Assembly (NCBI GenBank): GCA_000497835.1
Contig: KI547165.1
Location: 381,603-431,998 of the forward strand
Source: a gamma proteobacterium L18
GTDB taxonomy: Bacteria; Pseudomonadota; Gammaproteobacteria; Pseudomonadales; Pseudomonadaceae
DNA length: 50,396 bases
Direction: 5' to 3'
Shown piece after piece: positions 25,677-34,980 of this stretch. The position numbers and the translations under genes were made by a program. Position 1 is the first letter of the stretch; the number at the start of each line of letters is the position of its first letter. The notes under the pieces are model-generated. The model was given only the letters and a program-made list of their open reading frames with translations, had not been told where the DNA came from and searched no databases.

Positions 25677-26630
25677 ATGCCGATCGTATCCGACGCTGTG
25701 CACTACCGCGCCCCGGCCCAATCGACACCTACCCAGCGGGTCGACACCACCTTGCAGATCGTCCCGGCGCGCCACCCGTGGCGTTGGGTGGGCTCGGCCT
25801 TTGCTGCGCTCATATTGCTTGGCATCGTCCACTCCCTGGCCACCAACCCGCGCTGGGAGTGGGGCGTGTTCGCCCAGTGGTTCCTGGCGCCGGCAGTGCT
25901 CAAGGGCCTGGGCAAAACCTTGCTGCTGACCGTGCTGGCAACACTGCTCAGTACCGTGTTGGGTACAGCCCTGGCGTTGGCGCGGCTGTCGCGCTCGCCG
26001 CTGCTGGCGTCGCTGGCCTGGGGTTATATCTGGTTCTTCCGTTCGATGCCGGCGCTGCTGGTGTTGATCATCCTTTATAACTTCGCCTACCTGTACGACC
26101 ACCTCTGGCTGGGTGTGCCGTTCACCGAGCTGGGCAAGTCCTGGTCGACGGTGGACGTGCTCAGCCAGTTCAGCGTGGCGGTGCTGGGCCTGGGCATGAT
26201 GCAGGCGGCCTATACCGCCGAGATCATCCGCGGCGGCATCCTCGGTGTGGACCACGGTCAGCACGAAGCGGCGGCGGCCCTGGGCCTGCCGGCCAGCCGA
26301 CGGGTGTTCCGCATCATCCTGCCCCAGGCGCTGCGCGCCATCGTGCCCACGGCTTTCAACGAGGTGATCGGCCTGGTCAAGGGCACCTCGATTGTCTACG
26401 TGCTGGCCTTGCCCGAACTGTTCTACACCGTGCAGGTGATCTACAACCGCACCCAGGCGGTGATCCCGCTGCTGATCGTGGCCACCGTGTGGTACCTGCT
26501 GATCACCACCGCACTCACCAGTCTGCAGTACTACGTGGAGCGTTATTTCGCCCGCGGCGCGCTGCGCAACCTGCCGCCCACGCCGCTGCAACGCCTGCGT
26601 GGCTGGCTGAAGGAGAAAACCCATGGCTGA
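25677..26630 (+). CDS. amino-acid-type ABC transporter permease
   Basis: The protein has 317 residues. After an N-terminal cytoplasmic segment and first helix ([19 protein letters not shown]), the HisM-type permease core follows with [40 protein letters not shown] and the EAA-like loop [20 protein letters not shown]. It is a single permease and would act as a homodimer. The following ATPase gene overlaps its end by eight bases. The importer belongs to the polar amino-acid family; cargo is likely the compound handled by the co-transcribed amine oxidase. Confidence 0.92.
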   Translation: MPIVSDAVHYRAPAQSTPTQRVDTTLQIVPARHPWRWVGSAFAALILLGIVHSLATNPRWEWGVFAQWFLAPAVLKGLGKTLLLTVLATLLSTVLGTALALARLSRSPLLASLAWGYIWFFRSMPALLVLIILYNFAYLYDHLWLGVPFTELGKSWSTVDVLSQFSVAVLGLGMMQAAYTAEIIRGGILGVDHGQHEAAAALGLPASRRVFRIILPQALRAIVPTAFNEVIGLVKGTSIVYVLALPELFYTVQVIYNRTQAVIPLLIVATVWYLLITTALTSLQYYVERYFARGALRNLPPTPLQRLRGWLKEKTHG

Positions 26631-27408
26631 GGGACGCATCGAGATTCAAGGCGTGAGCAAGCGCTTCGGCAACCAGTGGGTGCTCAATGATATAGACCTG
26701 ACGGTCGAACCCGGCCAGGTCACGGTGATCCTCGGGCCTTCGGGCTCGGGCAAGTCGACGCTGCTGCGCACCATCAACCACCTGGAGAAAATCGACGCCG
26801 GCCACATCACCATCGACGGTGAGTACGTGGGCTACCGGCGCAAGGGCAACCAGCTGCACGAGCTCAAGGAGCGCGAAGTGCTCAAGCGCCGCCTGGACGT
26901 GGGCTTCGTGTTCCAGAACTTCAACCTGTTCGGCCACCTCACGGTGCTGGAGAACATCACCGAAGCGCCCCTGGCCCACAAGCTGTGGGGCCGTGCCGAA
27001 GCCCGTGAAAAGGCCCTGGCCCTGCTGGCCTCGGTAGGCCTGCAGGACAAGGCCGATGCCTACCCAAGGCAATTGTCCGGCGGCCAGCAACAGCGCGTGG
27101 CCATTGCCCGCGCCCTGGCATTGCGGCCCAAGGTGCTGCTGTTCGACGAGCCCACCTCGGCACTGGACCCGGAACTGGTGGGCGAGGTGCTGGACGTGAT
27201 CCGCCGCCTGGCCGACTCCGGTACCACGCTGGTGGTGGTCACCCACGAAATCGGCTTTGCCCGCGAGGTGGCCGACCATGTGGTGTTCCTGGTGGACGGC
27301 AAGCTGGTCGAGCAGGGCCCGCCCGAAGTGATTTTTCAACACCCGCGTCACCCGCGCACCGCTGCCTTTTTGGGCAAGGTGCTGATTGCCCCCCTGTTAA
27401 AGGAATGA
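26623..27408 (+). CDS. amino-acid-type ABC transporter ATP-binding protein
   Basis: The protein has 261 residues. It has Walker [10 protein letters not shown] (about 38-46), Q-loop [12 protein letters not shown], signature [15 protein letters not shown], Walker [13 protein letters not shown] and switch His in VVTHEIGFA. It fits the GlnQ/HisP subfamily over its whole length. It overlaps the permease gene by eight bases. The binding-protein gene begins six bases after its stop, with the ribosome-binding site AAGGA lying inside the end of this gene. Confidence 0.94.
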   Translation: MAEGRIEIQGVSKRFGNQWVLNDIDLTVEPGQVTVILGPSGSGKSTLLRTINHLEKIDAGHITIDGEYVGYRRKGNQLHELKEREVLKRRLDVGFVFQNFNLFGHLTVLENITEAPLAHKLWGRAEAREKALALLASVGLQDKADAYPRQLSGGQQQRVAIARALALRPKVLLFDEPTSALDPELVGEVLDVIRRLADSGTTLVVVTHEIGFAREVADHVVFLVDGKLVEQGPPEVIFQHPRHPRTAAFLGKVLIAPLLKE

Positions 27409-27413
27409 CTGCC

Positions 27414-28331
27414 ATGAAACCTACCTTCGTGTTGCTGGCCCTTGCCGCCGCGCTACCGGCACTGGCGGCTGAAACCCCGGCGCCGTTCGACCTCAGCCCC
27501 CAACAGGCGCACATCGATGCGCCGCGCAACCCGGCGGCCATCGCGCAGATTCCGGCCGGCTTCAAGTTTGTCGAGCCGGGCAAGTTCACCGTGGCCGTCG
27601 CCGGTGCCTCGGGCCCACCCCTGGCGCTGCTGGCCAGCGACGACAAGACCACCATCGGCAGTGAGGCCGACACCGCGCGCCTGATCGCCGACAGCCTGGG
27701 CCTGGAGCTCAAGGTGGTGCAGACCAGCTGGGAAGACTGGCCGCTGGGGGTCAGCTCCGGCAAGTACGACGCGGTGCTGAGCAACGTCACCGTGACCGAG
27801 TCGCGCAAGAAGCGCTTTGACTTCGCCACCTACCGCCAGGACGTGCTGGGCTTCTACGTCAAATCCAGCAACGCGATCACCTCCATCAAGGAAGCCAAGG
27901 ACGTGGCCGGCCTGAAGGTCATCGTCGGTTCAGGCACCAATCAGGAGAAGGTGCTGCTGGCCTGGAACGAGGCCAACGAGAAGGCCGGCCGGGAACCGGC
28001 CACCCTGGTGTACTTCGACGATCAGGCGGCCGCCACCTTGGCGCTGCAATCGGGCCGTGTGGACGCGTTCTTTGCGCCCAATTCGCTGCTGTCCTACATC
28101 GCCGCTACTCGCGGTGGCATCAAGCAGGTGGGGCTGGTCAATGGCGGCTGGCCGCTGAAGGCCGACATCGCCGTCACCACCCGCAAGGGCAATGGCCTGG
28201 TGACGCCGATCCAGACCGCGCTGGAAGGCGCCATCGCCGGCGGCCAGTACGCCAGCGTGCTGCAGCGCTGGGGCCTGAGCGCCGAGCGCATCGACCATTC
28301 GCAGATCAACCCGCCGGGCCTGCCGGACTGA
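27414..28331 (+). CDS. periplasmic solute-binding protein of the 25677-27408 importer
   Basis: The protein has 305 residues from the ATG at 27414, nine bases after AAGGA; the ATG at 27405 would have no spacing to it. The signal peptide is KPTFVLLALAAALPALAAE. The mature part is a family 3 binding protein with EADTARLIADSLGLELKVVQ, YDAVLSNVTVTESRKKRFDF and YFDDQAAATLALQSGRVDAFF. It has an unusually long linker between the signal and the first fold element (about residues 20-60). It belongs to the importer encoded just upstream. Confidence 0.92.
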   Translation: MKPTFVLLALAAALPALAAETPAPFDLSPQQAHIDAPRNPAAIAQIPAGFKFVEPGKFTVAVAGASGPPLALLASDDKTTIGSEADTARLIADSLGLELKVVQTSWEDWPLGVSSGKYDAVLSNVTVTESRKKRFDFATYRQDVLGFYVKSSNAITSIKEAKDVAGLKVIVGSGTNQEKVLLAWNEANEKAGREPATLVYFDDQAAATLALQSGRVDAFFAPNSLLSYIAATRGGIKQVGLVNGGWPLKADIAVTTRKGNGLVTPIQTALEGAIAGGQYASVLQRWGLSAERIDHSQINPPGLPD

Positions 28332-28344
28332 GAGGACCTCGACC

Positions 28345-29922
28345 ATGACACTGACACGACGTGAAGCGCTGGCCAGCATCAACGCGGTGGGCGGCGAACA
28401 GGCCGCCAAGGGCGCGCTGGCGGCCCTGGGCCTGGGGCCTTCCACGCACCTGCAATACCAGAAGCTGGACTACAGCGGGCAGGCCGGAAAGGGCGCCAGG
28501 GTACTGATCCTGGGTGCCGGCATCGCCGGGCTGGTGGCTGCATTCGAGCTCAAGCGTGCCGGTTTTCAGGTGCACATTCTGGAAGCTCGGCAGCGGGTCG
28601 GCGGGCGTAACTGGACCCTGCGCGGCGGCGATGAGGTCGAATACCTGGACGGTCGCACGCAAACCGCGCAGTTCGGCCCAGGGCTTTATTTTAACGCAGG
28701 GCCTGCGCGGCTGCCCAGCCAGCACCGGACCATTCTCGATTACTGCAGCCAGTTGGGTGTGCCGCTGGAGGTGCTGGTCAATACCAGCCACAGCGCCCAG
28801 CTGCGGCCGGACCTGGAACAGCCGGCGTTCAGCGTGCGCCAGGCCCTGAACGACACCCGTGGTCACTTGGCCGGCCTGCTGGCCACGGCCATCAACCGCG
28901 ACGCGCTGGACGATCAACTGTCGGCCGAGGAACGCAGCCGTTTGCTGACCTTCCTGCAGGGCTACGGCGACCTGTCCGCCGAACTGGTATACGAAGGCAG
29001 CCTGCGCGCCGGGCACGCCATCGCCGAGCCTGCGCCCGGTTCATTGCCCGGCTTCGGCGCGCCGGTGGCGCTGGAGCGGTTGCTGCACCCGGAGCTGTGG
29101 GGCGCCTTGCTGCACACCGAGTACCCGGAGTTCTCCGCCACCATGCTGCAACCGGTGGGCGGCATGGACCGCATTGCCGCCGCCTTCGAGCAGCGTTTGC
29201 AGGATGAGCTGCAGTTCGGCGCCGTGGTGCGCCAACTACGCCAGAGCAAGGAAGGGGTGACGGTGACCTACGATGATGCGGCCAGTGGCGAAAGCCGCCT
29301 GGAGCGCGCCGATTACCTGATCTCGACCCTCCCGCTGCCGTTGCTGGCGCGGCTGGACACTGACTTCGACGCGCCGTTCAAAGCCGCGCTGCACAGCACC
29401 CGCAACGACCAGGCCACCAAGGTGGCGTGGGAAGCGCCGCGTTTCTGGGAGCAGAAGGACCGCATCTACGGCGGCCTGTCCTGGCTGGAACACCCGGCGC
29501 GTCTGCTCTGGTACCCCAGCAACGACCTCAACAGCCCACAAGGCCTGCTGGTGGCCGGCTACGTGACGGGCGAGGGCGCCGCTGACTTCGGTCGCAAGGC
29601 CTTGGCCGATCAATACGCCTCGTCCGCTGAAGCCGTGGAACTGCTGCATCCCGGCCAATCCCGGCACCTGCGCAACCCGCTGGCCGTGTCCTGGGAACAG
29701 GTGGCCTACAGCGAAGGGCCGTGGCTGCAACGCGAGCATTTTCCCGCTGACGCCCATGCGCTGCTGGAAGTGCCCCAGGGCCGTGTGTATCTGGCCAGTG
29801 ACGGCCTGGGGCAAAGCGGCATCGGCATCTGGCAGGAATCGGCCGCCAACTCGGCGCGCCGCGTGGTCGGGCAACTGGCCGAACAGGTTATTCGTCAGCG
29901 CCAGACCGCGCTGGCTTCTTGA
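28345..29922 (+). CDS. flavin-containing amine oxidase (FAD, L-amino-acid/monoamine oxidase family)
   Basis: The protein has 525 residues. The FAD-binding dinucleotide fold starts at about residue 52 (ARVLILGAGIAGLVAAFELK) and continues with LEARQRVGGRNWTLRGGDE, the amine-oxidase GG doublet. Substrate and C-terminal FAD parts include LQPVGGMDRIAAAFEQ and VYLASDGLGQSGIGIWQESA. The N-terminus has a twin-arginine pair (TLTRREAL) but no strong hydrophobic stretch follows, so export is doubtful. Oxidation gives an imine, peroxide and, after hydrolysis, ammonia; the RidA gene 23 bp downstream fits imine hydrolysis. It probably acts on the amine imported by the co-transcribed ABC system. Confidence 0.9.
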   Translation: MTLTRREALASINAVGGEQAAKGALAALGLGPSTHLQYQKLDYSGQAGKGARVLILGAGIAGLVAAFELKRAGFQVHILEARQRVGGRNWTLRGGDEVEYLDGRTQTAQFGPGLYFNAGPARLPSQHRTILDYCSQLGVPLEVLVNTSHSAQLRPDLEQPAFSVRQALNDTRGHLAGLLATAINRDALDDQLSAEERSRLLTFLQGYGDLSAELVYEGSLRAGHAIAEPAPGSLPGFGAPVALERLLHPELWGALLHTEYPEFSATMLQPVGGMDRIAAAFEQRLQDELQFGAVVRQLRQSKEGVTVTYDDAASGESRLERADYLISTLPLPLLARLDTDFDAPFKAALHSTRNDQATKVAWEAPRFWEQKDRIYGGLSWLEHPARLLWYPSNDLNSPQGLLVAGYVTGEGAADFGRKALADQYASSAEAVELLHPGQSRHLRNPLAVSWEQVAYSEGPWLQREHFPADAHALLEVPQGRVYLASDGLGQSGIGIWQESAANSARRVVGQLAEQVIRQRQTALAS

Positions 29923-29945
29923 ATCCTTCAATAGAGAGCATCGAC

Positions 29946-30377
29946 ATGACCCAGAACATCGTCCGTACCGGCCCAGCCACTGCCCCCATCGCCCAGACCG
30001 TGAGCGTACCCGCTGATGCCCAGCTGGTGTTTTTGAGCGGCGCCTTGCCCGATGTCGCCGACCACCAGGCGCCGCAAGGCACCACGGCCGCCTACGGCGA
30101 CACCCGCACCCAGACCGAATCGGTGCTGCGCAAACTGCGTGGCGTGCTGGAAGAACAGGGCCTGGGGTTGGGCGACATCGTGCAGTTGCGGGTATTCCTG
30201 GTCGGCGTCCCCGAGCTAGACGGCCGTCTGGACTTCGCCGGTCTGCAAGCCGGTTACACCCCCTTCTTTGGCACTCCCGAACAACCCAACAAACCCGCCC
30301 GCACCGCCATCCAGGTAGCGGGCCTGCCGCTGCCCGGCGCCCTGGTGGAAATCGACGGCATCGCCGTACGCCGCTGA
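29946..30377 (+). CDS. RidA family reactive imine/enamine deaminase
   Basis: The protein has 143 residues from the ATG at 29946; an upstream TTG in frame is unlikely. It contains the family segments QTESVLRKLRGVLEEQGLGL and DIVQLRVFL. The catalytic Arg in PARTAIQV and the Glu in ALVEIDGIAV that hold the imine are both present. RidA proteins hydrolyse 2-imino acids and related imines made by oxidases, so the position directly after an amine oxidase gene is functionally telling. It is the last gene of the operon that begins with the TonB receptor. Confidence 0.93.
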   Translation: MTQNIVRTGPATAPIAQTVSVPADAQLVFLSGALPDVADHQAPQGTTAAYGDTRTQTESVLRKLRGVLEEQGLGLGDIVQLRVFLVGVPELDGRLDFAGLQAGYTPFFGTPEQPNKPARTAIQVAGLPLPGALVEIDGIAVRR

Positions 30378-30380
30378 ATA

Positions 30381-30626
30381 CTGTGGGACCGGGCGAAGGA
30401 GTGTTGTGAGCAAGCCATCGCGAAAAGAACACCGCGAAGTACTTGAAACACCGCGGCGCTCTCTTCGCGGGCAGAGCCCACTCCCACGGTGCCAATGCAA
30501 CCAACGATGTGAGCCTTGACACTGTGGGAGCAAAGCTTGCTCGCGAGAGGCCGGTGAGGGTGGCGACAAGCCTTGGCTTCTTCCCCGGTATATGCCCCCG
30601 TATTCTGTTGTGAGCAAGCCATCGCG
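30381..30626. repeat. mosaic of REP fragments with a 204-bp-spaced direct repeat
   Basis: This region holds a type D half (CTGTGGGACCGGGCGAAG at 30381), a type A right arm (TTCGCGGGCAGAGCCCACTC at 30464-30483) and a type A' half (CTGTGGGAGCAAAGCTTGCT at 30522-30541). The 20-base string GTTGTGAGCAAGCCATCGCG occurs at 30403 and again at 30607. It looks like rearranged REP pieces and fills the gap before the GGDEF gene. Confidence 0.65.
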
Positions 30627-30672
30627 GTGCGACAATCGGTACTTCGTCGCAATCGCACATCAGGCAGGTCGA

Positions 30673-31806
30673 ATGGATCACCGGGCACGCCAGGACAATC
30701 AGGACGTCTACATCGCCCAACAGGTGCGCACCGATCAGTTGCAGCAGCTGTTTCGCCAATCCGTGTCGGCAGTGCTCGGCAGCTACCTGGCGGCGGTCAT
30801 GTTGAGCTGGCTGGGCTGGGATCACCTGGACCACACCGTCGTCACCTGGTGGGTGGGTTTGCTCAGCGGCGCCACGTTGCTGCGCATCAGCCTGTTCGTG
30901 CGCTATTTTCGCAGCAGCGAGGCCGAGCGCACCCCGCAACGCTGGGAGTGGCAATATTGGTGCACCCTGGCGCTGTCAGCGGCGATCTGGGGCGTGGGCG
31001 CCCTGGCGATCATGCCGCCCAATGACCTGCTGGCCCAGGCGGTGGTCATGCTGTTCGCGGTGGGCATGTCGGTGAGTGCGGTGTCGTGTTATTCGGCCTA
31101 CCGGCACATGACGGTGATGTCCATCCTGCTGGTGCTGTTGCCCAGCACGCTGTGGCTGCTGGTGCAGCCCACCACCCTGCAACTGGGCATGGCCCTGGCG
31201 GTGCTGGTGTTTACCTCGTTCGTGGTGCGCGCCACCCATAAACTCTCCGAAGCGCTGGAGCAGGCCTACCGCCTGACCCACGAAATGGAGCGCGCCCACA
31301 GCATTTCCACCTACGCGGCGCAGACCGACGAGCTGACCGGTCTGAAAAACCGCCGGGCGTTTTTCGAGCACGCTCAGCAACTGTTCACCTACTGCCAGCA
31401 CCGCCACATGCCACTGTGCGCGGTGATGCTGGACATGGACCATTTCAAGCATATCAACGACACCCATGGCCACCAGGTGGGCGATGAAGTGCTGCGCCAG
31501 ATCGGCCATGTCATCAGCCGCTCATTCCGCGCCGCCGACATCCATGGCCGCCTGGGCGGTGAAGAGTTTGCCGTGCTGCTGCCCGACACCACCCTGGAAC
31601 AGGCCCAGGGCATTGCCAAGCAACTGCTCGACGCCATCGCCGCGCTGCGCCCTGCGCCGGGGTTGCACATTACCGCCAGCCTGGGCGTGGCCGAAGCCTG
31701 CGAGGTGGGCCAGGACCTGCACAAACTGATCAACAACGCCGACAAGGCGCTGTACCGCGCCAAGGACCAGGGGCGTAACCGCGTGGTGGTGGCCGAGCCT
31801 GCCTGA
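30673..31806 (+). CDS. membrane diguanylate cyclase (GGDEF protein)
   Basis: The protein has 377 residues from the ATG at 30673; an upstream frame to 30592 is encoded by REP-like sequence. Residues ~32-187 contain about five membrane helices, then a short coiled linker (LSEALEQAYRLTHEMERAHS). The GGDEF domain follows: TDELTGLKNRRAFF, MLDMDHFKHINDTHGH, active-site GGEEF (295-299) and, exactly five residues earlier, the inhibitory RxxD site RAAD (286-289). It should therefore make c-di-GMP and be product-inhibited. The sensed signal is unknown. It is separated from the RidA operon by repeats and converges on an ABC operon. Confidence 0.9.
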   Translation: MDHRARQDNQDVYIAQQVRTDQLQQLFRQSVSAVLGSYLAAVMLSWLGWDHLDHTVVTWWVGLLSGATLLRISLFVRYFRSSEAERTPQRWEWQYWCTLALSAAIWGVGALAIMPPNDLLAQAVVMLFAVGMSVSAVSCYSAYRHMTVMSILLVLLPSTLWLLVQPTTLQLGMALAVLVFTSFVVRATHKLSEALEQAYRLTHEMERAHSISTYAAQTDELTGLKNRRAFFEHAQQLFTYCQHRHMPLCAVMLDMDHFKHINDTHGHQVGDEVLRQIGHVISRSFRAADIHGRLGGEEFAVLLPDTTLEQAQGIAKQLLDAIAALRPAPGLHITASLGVAEACEVGQDLHKLINNADKALYRAKDQGRNRVVVAEPA

Positions 31807-31832
31807 CGCGCTGCGCTAACTGCTTGTTCCCC

Positions 31833-31911
31833 TGTGGGACCGGGAGAAGCTCGGGAAGCAAACGACGCGGTAGTGGTGTCGATCCCTTCCCGAGCTTCGC
31901 CCGGTCCCACA
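31833..31911. terminator. long inverted repeat (type D REP), probable bidirectional terminator
   Basis: TGTGGGACCGGGAGAAGCTC plus GGGAAG (31833-31858) pairs with 31886-31911 with one mismatch, across 27 bases. It lies between the convergent ends of the GGDEF gene (31806) and the ABC operon (31918). There is no T-run; termination is inferred from position. Confidence 0.5.
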
Positions 31912-31917
31912 AGGCAT

Positions 31918-32685
31918 TCAGTGATGCGCCACCAGGTTGAGGAACCTGCGGGTGCGCTCATTTTCGGGGTTCACCAACACGCGCTCCGGCGAACCATCCG
32001 CCACAATCCGCCCATGCTCCATGAACAACACCCGGTCGGCCACCTCGCGGGCAAACTTCATCTCATGGGTCACCAGCAGCAAGGTCATCTGCTGCTCATG
32101 GGCAATGCGCCGAATCACCGCCAGCACTTCGCCCACCCGCTCCGGGTCCAGTGCCGAGGTTACCTCGTCGAACAGCATCACCTGCGGGCGCATGGCCAAT
32201 GCCCGGGCGATGGCCACCCGCTGCTGTTGGCCGCCCGACAGGGTGGCGGGGTAGGCGTCGATCTTGTGCGCCATGCCCACCATGGTCAGGTAGGCGTGGG
32301 CCCGCTCCACGGTCTCGTCGCGGCTGAGCCTGAGCACCTGCAACGGCGCTTCGATGACATTCTCCAGCACCGTCAGATGCGGGAACAGGTTGAACTGCTG
32401 AAACACCATGCCTACGCGGTGCACGGTCGGTTGGCGTGGTCCTGGCCAGCGCCAGCCGCGCGGCGGCTCGGGTACTGGCGCCCCGGCCACTTCAATCTGC
32501 CCGTGCTGGTAGCTTTCCAGGCCCTTGATCAAGCGCAGCACGGTGGACTTGCCCGAGCCGCTGGGGCCGATCAGGGCGACTTTCTGGCCTTGGGGGATGC
32601 TCAGGTCCAGGTGATCGATGACCCGGGTGGTGCCGAAGTCCTTCACCACCTGGGTCAAACGAATCTGTGGGCGAGTGTCAGGCAT
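31918..32685 (-). CDS. amino-acid-type ABC transporter ATP-binding protein
   Basis: The protein has 255 residues. It has Walker [10 protein letters not shown] (about 38-46), Q-loop MVFQQFNLFPHL, signature [15 protein letters not shown], Walker B VMLFDEVTSALD and switch VTHEMKFA. Walker B is followed by Val rather than the usual Pro (DEVTSALD), a common variant. It overlaps the upstream permease gene by eight bases and ends the operon binding protein, permease, permease, ATPase. Confidence 0.93.
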   Translation of the reverse strand: MPDTRPQIRLTQVVKDFGTTRVIDHLDLSIPQGQKVALIGPSGSGKSTVLRLIKGLESYQHGQIEVAGAPVPEPPRGWRWPGPRQPTVHRVGMVFQQFNLFPHLTVLENVIEAPLQVLRLSRDETVERAHAYLTMVGMAHKIDAYPATLSGGQQQRVAIARALAMRPQVMLFDEVTSALDPERVGEVLAVIRRIAHEQQMTLLLVTHEMKFAREVADRVLFMEHGRIVADGSPERVLVNPENERTRRFLNLVAHH

Positions 32686-33328
32686 GGCTGCGTTTTTCCA
32701 GGTAAGTGAACAACAGGGACGTGGGCACGCTGATCAGCAGGAACAGGATGGCCATCAGGGTGTAGGGCTCGTTGTAGCGGTAGGTCATGCCGGCCACCTG
32801 CTTGGCCGCCTGGAACAGTTCGGGGATGGTGATCACCGCCAGCAGCGGGGTTTCCTTGAACATGCCAATCAGGTAATTGCCCAGCACCGGCACCATGGGT
32901 TTCCAGGCCTGGGGCAGGATGATCCGCCGCCAGGTGGCGGCAGTGCCCAGGTCCAGCGCCCGTGCCGCTTCCCACTGACCCGCCGCGACACCTTCGATGG
33001 CGCCGCGGTAGGCTTCGGCGATGTAGGCGCTGTAGTACAGGCCCAGGCCGATCACCCCGGTGGCGAAGGCCGGCAGGGTGATGCCGGCCTGGGGCAGTAC
33101 GAAAAACAGCGCGTACAGCTGCACCATCAACGGCGTCAGGCGGAAGAAGCTCAGGTAACCCCCAGCCGCTCGACGTACCCAAGCCCACGGCGACCGCCCG
33201 GCCAAAGCCAGCAGCAAACCGAGCACCACCGCCAGCAAAAAGCCCAGCACCACCACCTGCACGGTCACGCCAAGCCCGGCCAGCAGGTCGGGCACGATCG
33301 ACCAGGCGAACGCGAAATCGAAATCCAT
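32678..33328 (-). CDS. amino-acid-type ABC transporter permease (second)
   Basis: The protein has 216 residues from the ATG at 33328, five bases after AAGGAG. A GTG two codons earlier overlaps the previous stop (GTGA) and is the alternative start. The HisM/GlnP permease fold includes GYLSFFRLTPLMVQLYALFF, YYSAYIAEAYRGAIEGVAAG and the EAA loop EAARALDLGTAATWRRIILP. It is paired with the permease encoded upstream, giving a heterodimeric importer, unlike the single-permease system at 25677. Confidence 0.92.
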   Translation of the reverse strand: MDFDFAFAWSIVPDLLAGLGVTVQVVVLGFLLAVVLGLLLALAGRSPWAWVRRAAGGYLSFFRLTPLMVQLYALFFVLPQAGITLPAFATGVIGLGLYYSAYIAEAYRGAIEGVAAGQWEAARALDLGTAATWRRIILPQAWKPMVPVLGNYLIGMFKETPLLAVITIPELFQAAKQVAGMTYRYNEPYTLMAILFLLISVPTSLLFTYLEKRSHA

Positions 33329-33330
33329 GC

Positions 33331-33993
33331 TCACTCCTTGGCCCGGCGCCAGGCCGTGCTGTGGGTTTCATAGCGGCGCACCAGCCAGTTCAGCGGCCAG
33401 GCCATGACGAAGTAGCACACCAGCACGATGCTCCAGATCAGCGACTGGTTGCCCAGGGTAGTGATCAGCTGGCTGCCGGCGAAGGTCAGGTCACTGAGGG
33501 TGATCAGCGACACCAGCGAGGTGGTTTTCAGCATCTCCACCAGCAGGTTGCCCAGCGGCGGCAGCATGAAGGGCAGGGCCTGGGGCAGGAACACCCGGCG
33601 CAAGGCGGCAAGCCTGCCGAAGTCCAGCGCCTGCACGGCATCACGCTGGCCCTGGCCGACATTGTCCAGGGCGGCGCGGATGATCTCCGAGGCGTAGGCG
33701 GAAAACGTCAGGCCCAGGCCGATCACGCCGGTGGCCATGGGCGGTAGGCGAATGCCGAACAACGGCAGGATGAAAAACAGGTAGAACAGCAGCACCAATG
33801 CTGAAAGCCCGCGCAACAGCTGCACGTAGACCGTGGCAACGCCGCGCAGCACGCGCAGGCGCGAGCGGCGCATCAGGGCGATGGCCAGGCCCAGTGCAAG
33901 CACCAGTACCTCGGCCATCAAGGTGATCGCCAGCGTGATCACTGCTCCATGGCCCAGTTGTCGGGTAATGAACAGTGCAGTGTCCAGTGTCAT
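33331..33993 (-). CDS. amino-acid-type ABC transporter permease (first)
   Basis: The protein has 220 residues from the ATG at 33993, which overlaps the stop of the binding-protein gene by four bases (ATGA); a TTG at 34002 is an unlikely alternative. Landmarks of the family are TVYVQLLRGLSALVLLFYLF, FSAYASEIIRAALDNVGQGQ and the EAA-like loop DAVQALDFGRLAALRRVFLP. It forms the other half of the heterodimeric permease with the next gene. Confidence 0.92.
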   Translation of the reverse strand: MTLDTALFITRQLGHGAVITLAITLMAEVLVLALGLAIALMRRSRLRVLRGVATVYVQLLRGLSALVLLFYLFFILPLFGIRLPPMATGVIGLGLTFSAYASEIIRAALDNVGQGQRDAVQALDFGRLAALRRVFLPQALPFMLPPLGNLLVEMLKTTSLVSLITLSDLTFAGSQLITTLGNQSLIWSIVLVCYFVMAWPLNWLVRRYETHSTAWRRAKE

Positions 33994-34844
33994 AGGCTGC
34001 AACGCTGTGCCGCGGTGACGCTGGTGTCAGGCAACTCGTTCTCGGTGTAGCCGTACTTCTGCAAAATCTTCAGCAGCTCGCCGGAGGTGCGCAGCTTGGC
34101 CAGCTGTTCGTTGAACGCCTGGGCGAAGGCCGCATCGTTACGGGGCAGGCCGTAGGCGTGGTAGTTCCAGGTGGGTTTGCCGTTGGCGTCGAGGATCTGT
34201 TCGAACGGCAGCGCGCGTTCGATGCCCGGGTCGTTGGCCTTGGCCACCAGGCCGATGATTTCGGCGTCGGGGAAATACACCACGTCCACGCGGCCGGCCT
34301 GCAGGGCGGCCAGGGCCTCGGTGTCCTTGTCGAACAGCACCACGTTGGTGGTGGCGATGCCGCTGTCCTTGGCCTCCTGTACCTGGTTGGAACCGGTTTG
34401 CGTGGCCAGGCGCGCCTTGCCGTTGCTGGCCACGTCCTTGAGTCTGTGCAGCTTGAGCGGATTACCGGCTTTGACGATGAAAGCGCCGCCCGAGCGGGTA
34501 ACCGGGTTGGAGAAGCTGATCACCTTGCAGCGGTTGGGGTTGATGAACAGCCCGGCGCCGATCAGGTCGAAACGCCCGGCGGCCAGGCCCGGCACCAGCG
34601 AGCCGAAGTCGGTGATCGGTGTGTCGATGTGGCTGATGCCCAGCGGGGCGAGGATGGCTTGCAGCACCTCGATATTCGCGCCGGTGGCCTTGCCGTCGGT
34701 GCCGATGTAGGCGTAGGGCTGTTCGTTGGCGATACCGGCGGTGAGGCCGTCGGCACGGCCCTTGTCCAGCAGGCCGGCGGCGAGGGTGGCGGTGCTGCAT
34801 AACAGCAGTGCGGCCAGCAGGGGCAAACGTTTGTTAAGTGTCAT
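33990..34844 (-). CDS. periplasmic solute-binding protein of the 31918-33993 importer
   Basis: The protein has 284 residues from the ATG at 34844, with AGGAG eight bases upstream; an open frame further upstream runs into a REP element. The signal peptide is MTLNKRLPLLAALLLCSTAT followed by LAAG. The mature protein has the family 3 fold: GLTAGIANEQPYAYIGTDGK, ITDFGSLVPGLAAGRFDLIG and IGLVAKANDPGIERALPFEQ. It resembles ectoine/hydroxyectoine and polar amino-acid binding proteins (GANIEVLQAILAPLGI), but I would not assign a ligand. First gene of the operon. Confidence 0.88.
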   Translation of the reverse strand: MTLNKRLPLLAALLLCSTATLAAGLLDKGRADGLTAGIANEQPYAYIGTDGKATGANIEVLQAILAPLGISHIDTPITDFGSLVPGLAAGRFDLIGAGLFINPNRCKVISFSNPVTRSGGAFIVKAGNPLKLHRLKDVASNGKARLATQTGSNQVQEAKDSGIATTNVVLFDKDTEALAALQAGRVDVVYFPDAEIIGLVAKANDPGIERALPFEQILDANGKPTWNYHAYGLPRNDAAFAQAFNEQLAKLRTSGELLKILQKYGYTENELPDTSVTAAQRCSL

Positions 34845-34883
34845 TGAGTGGCTCCTGGTCATTTGGGGTTTCTGGGCCGTACA

Positions 34884-34957
34884 CACTGTGGGAGCAAAGC
34901 TTGCTCGCGATGGCGTCAGTTCGGGCCTCATCGCGAGCAAGCTTTGCTCCCACAGTG
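34884..34957. repeat. REP-type palindrome (type A', GAGCAAAGCTTGCTC core)
   Basis: ACACTGTGGGAGCAAAGCTT plus GCTCGCGA pairs with 34931-34957 across about 19 bases. It lies between two same-strand genes (binding protein at 34981-36018 and the operon starting at 34844) and may separate their transcripts. Confidence 0.8.
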
Positions 34958-34980
34958 CGTACAACCGAAGGAAGTGGGTA

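Noticed and set aside
23159..25678. 839-codon open frame on the minus strand opposite the TonB receptor
   Set aside because: Same cause: low-complexity Val/Gly/His-rich translation antisense to a clearly conserved outer-membrane receptor.
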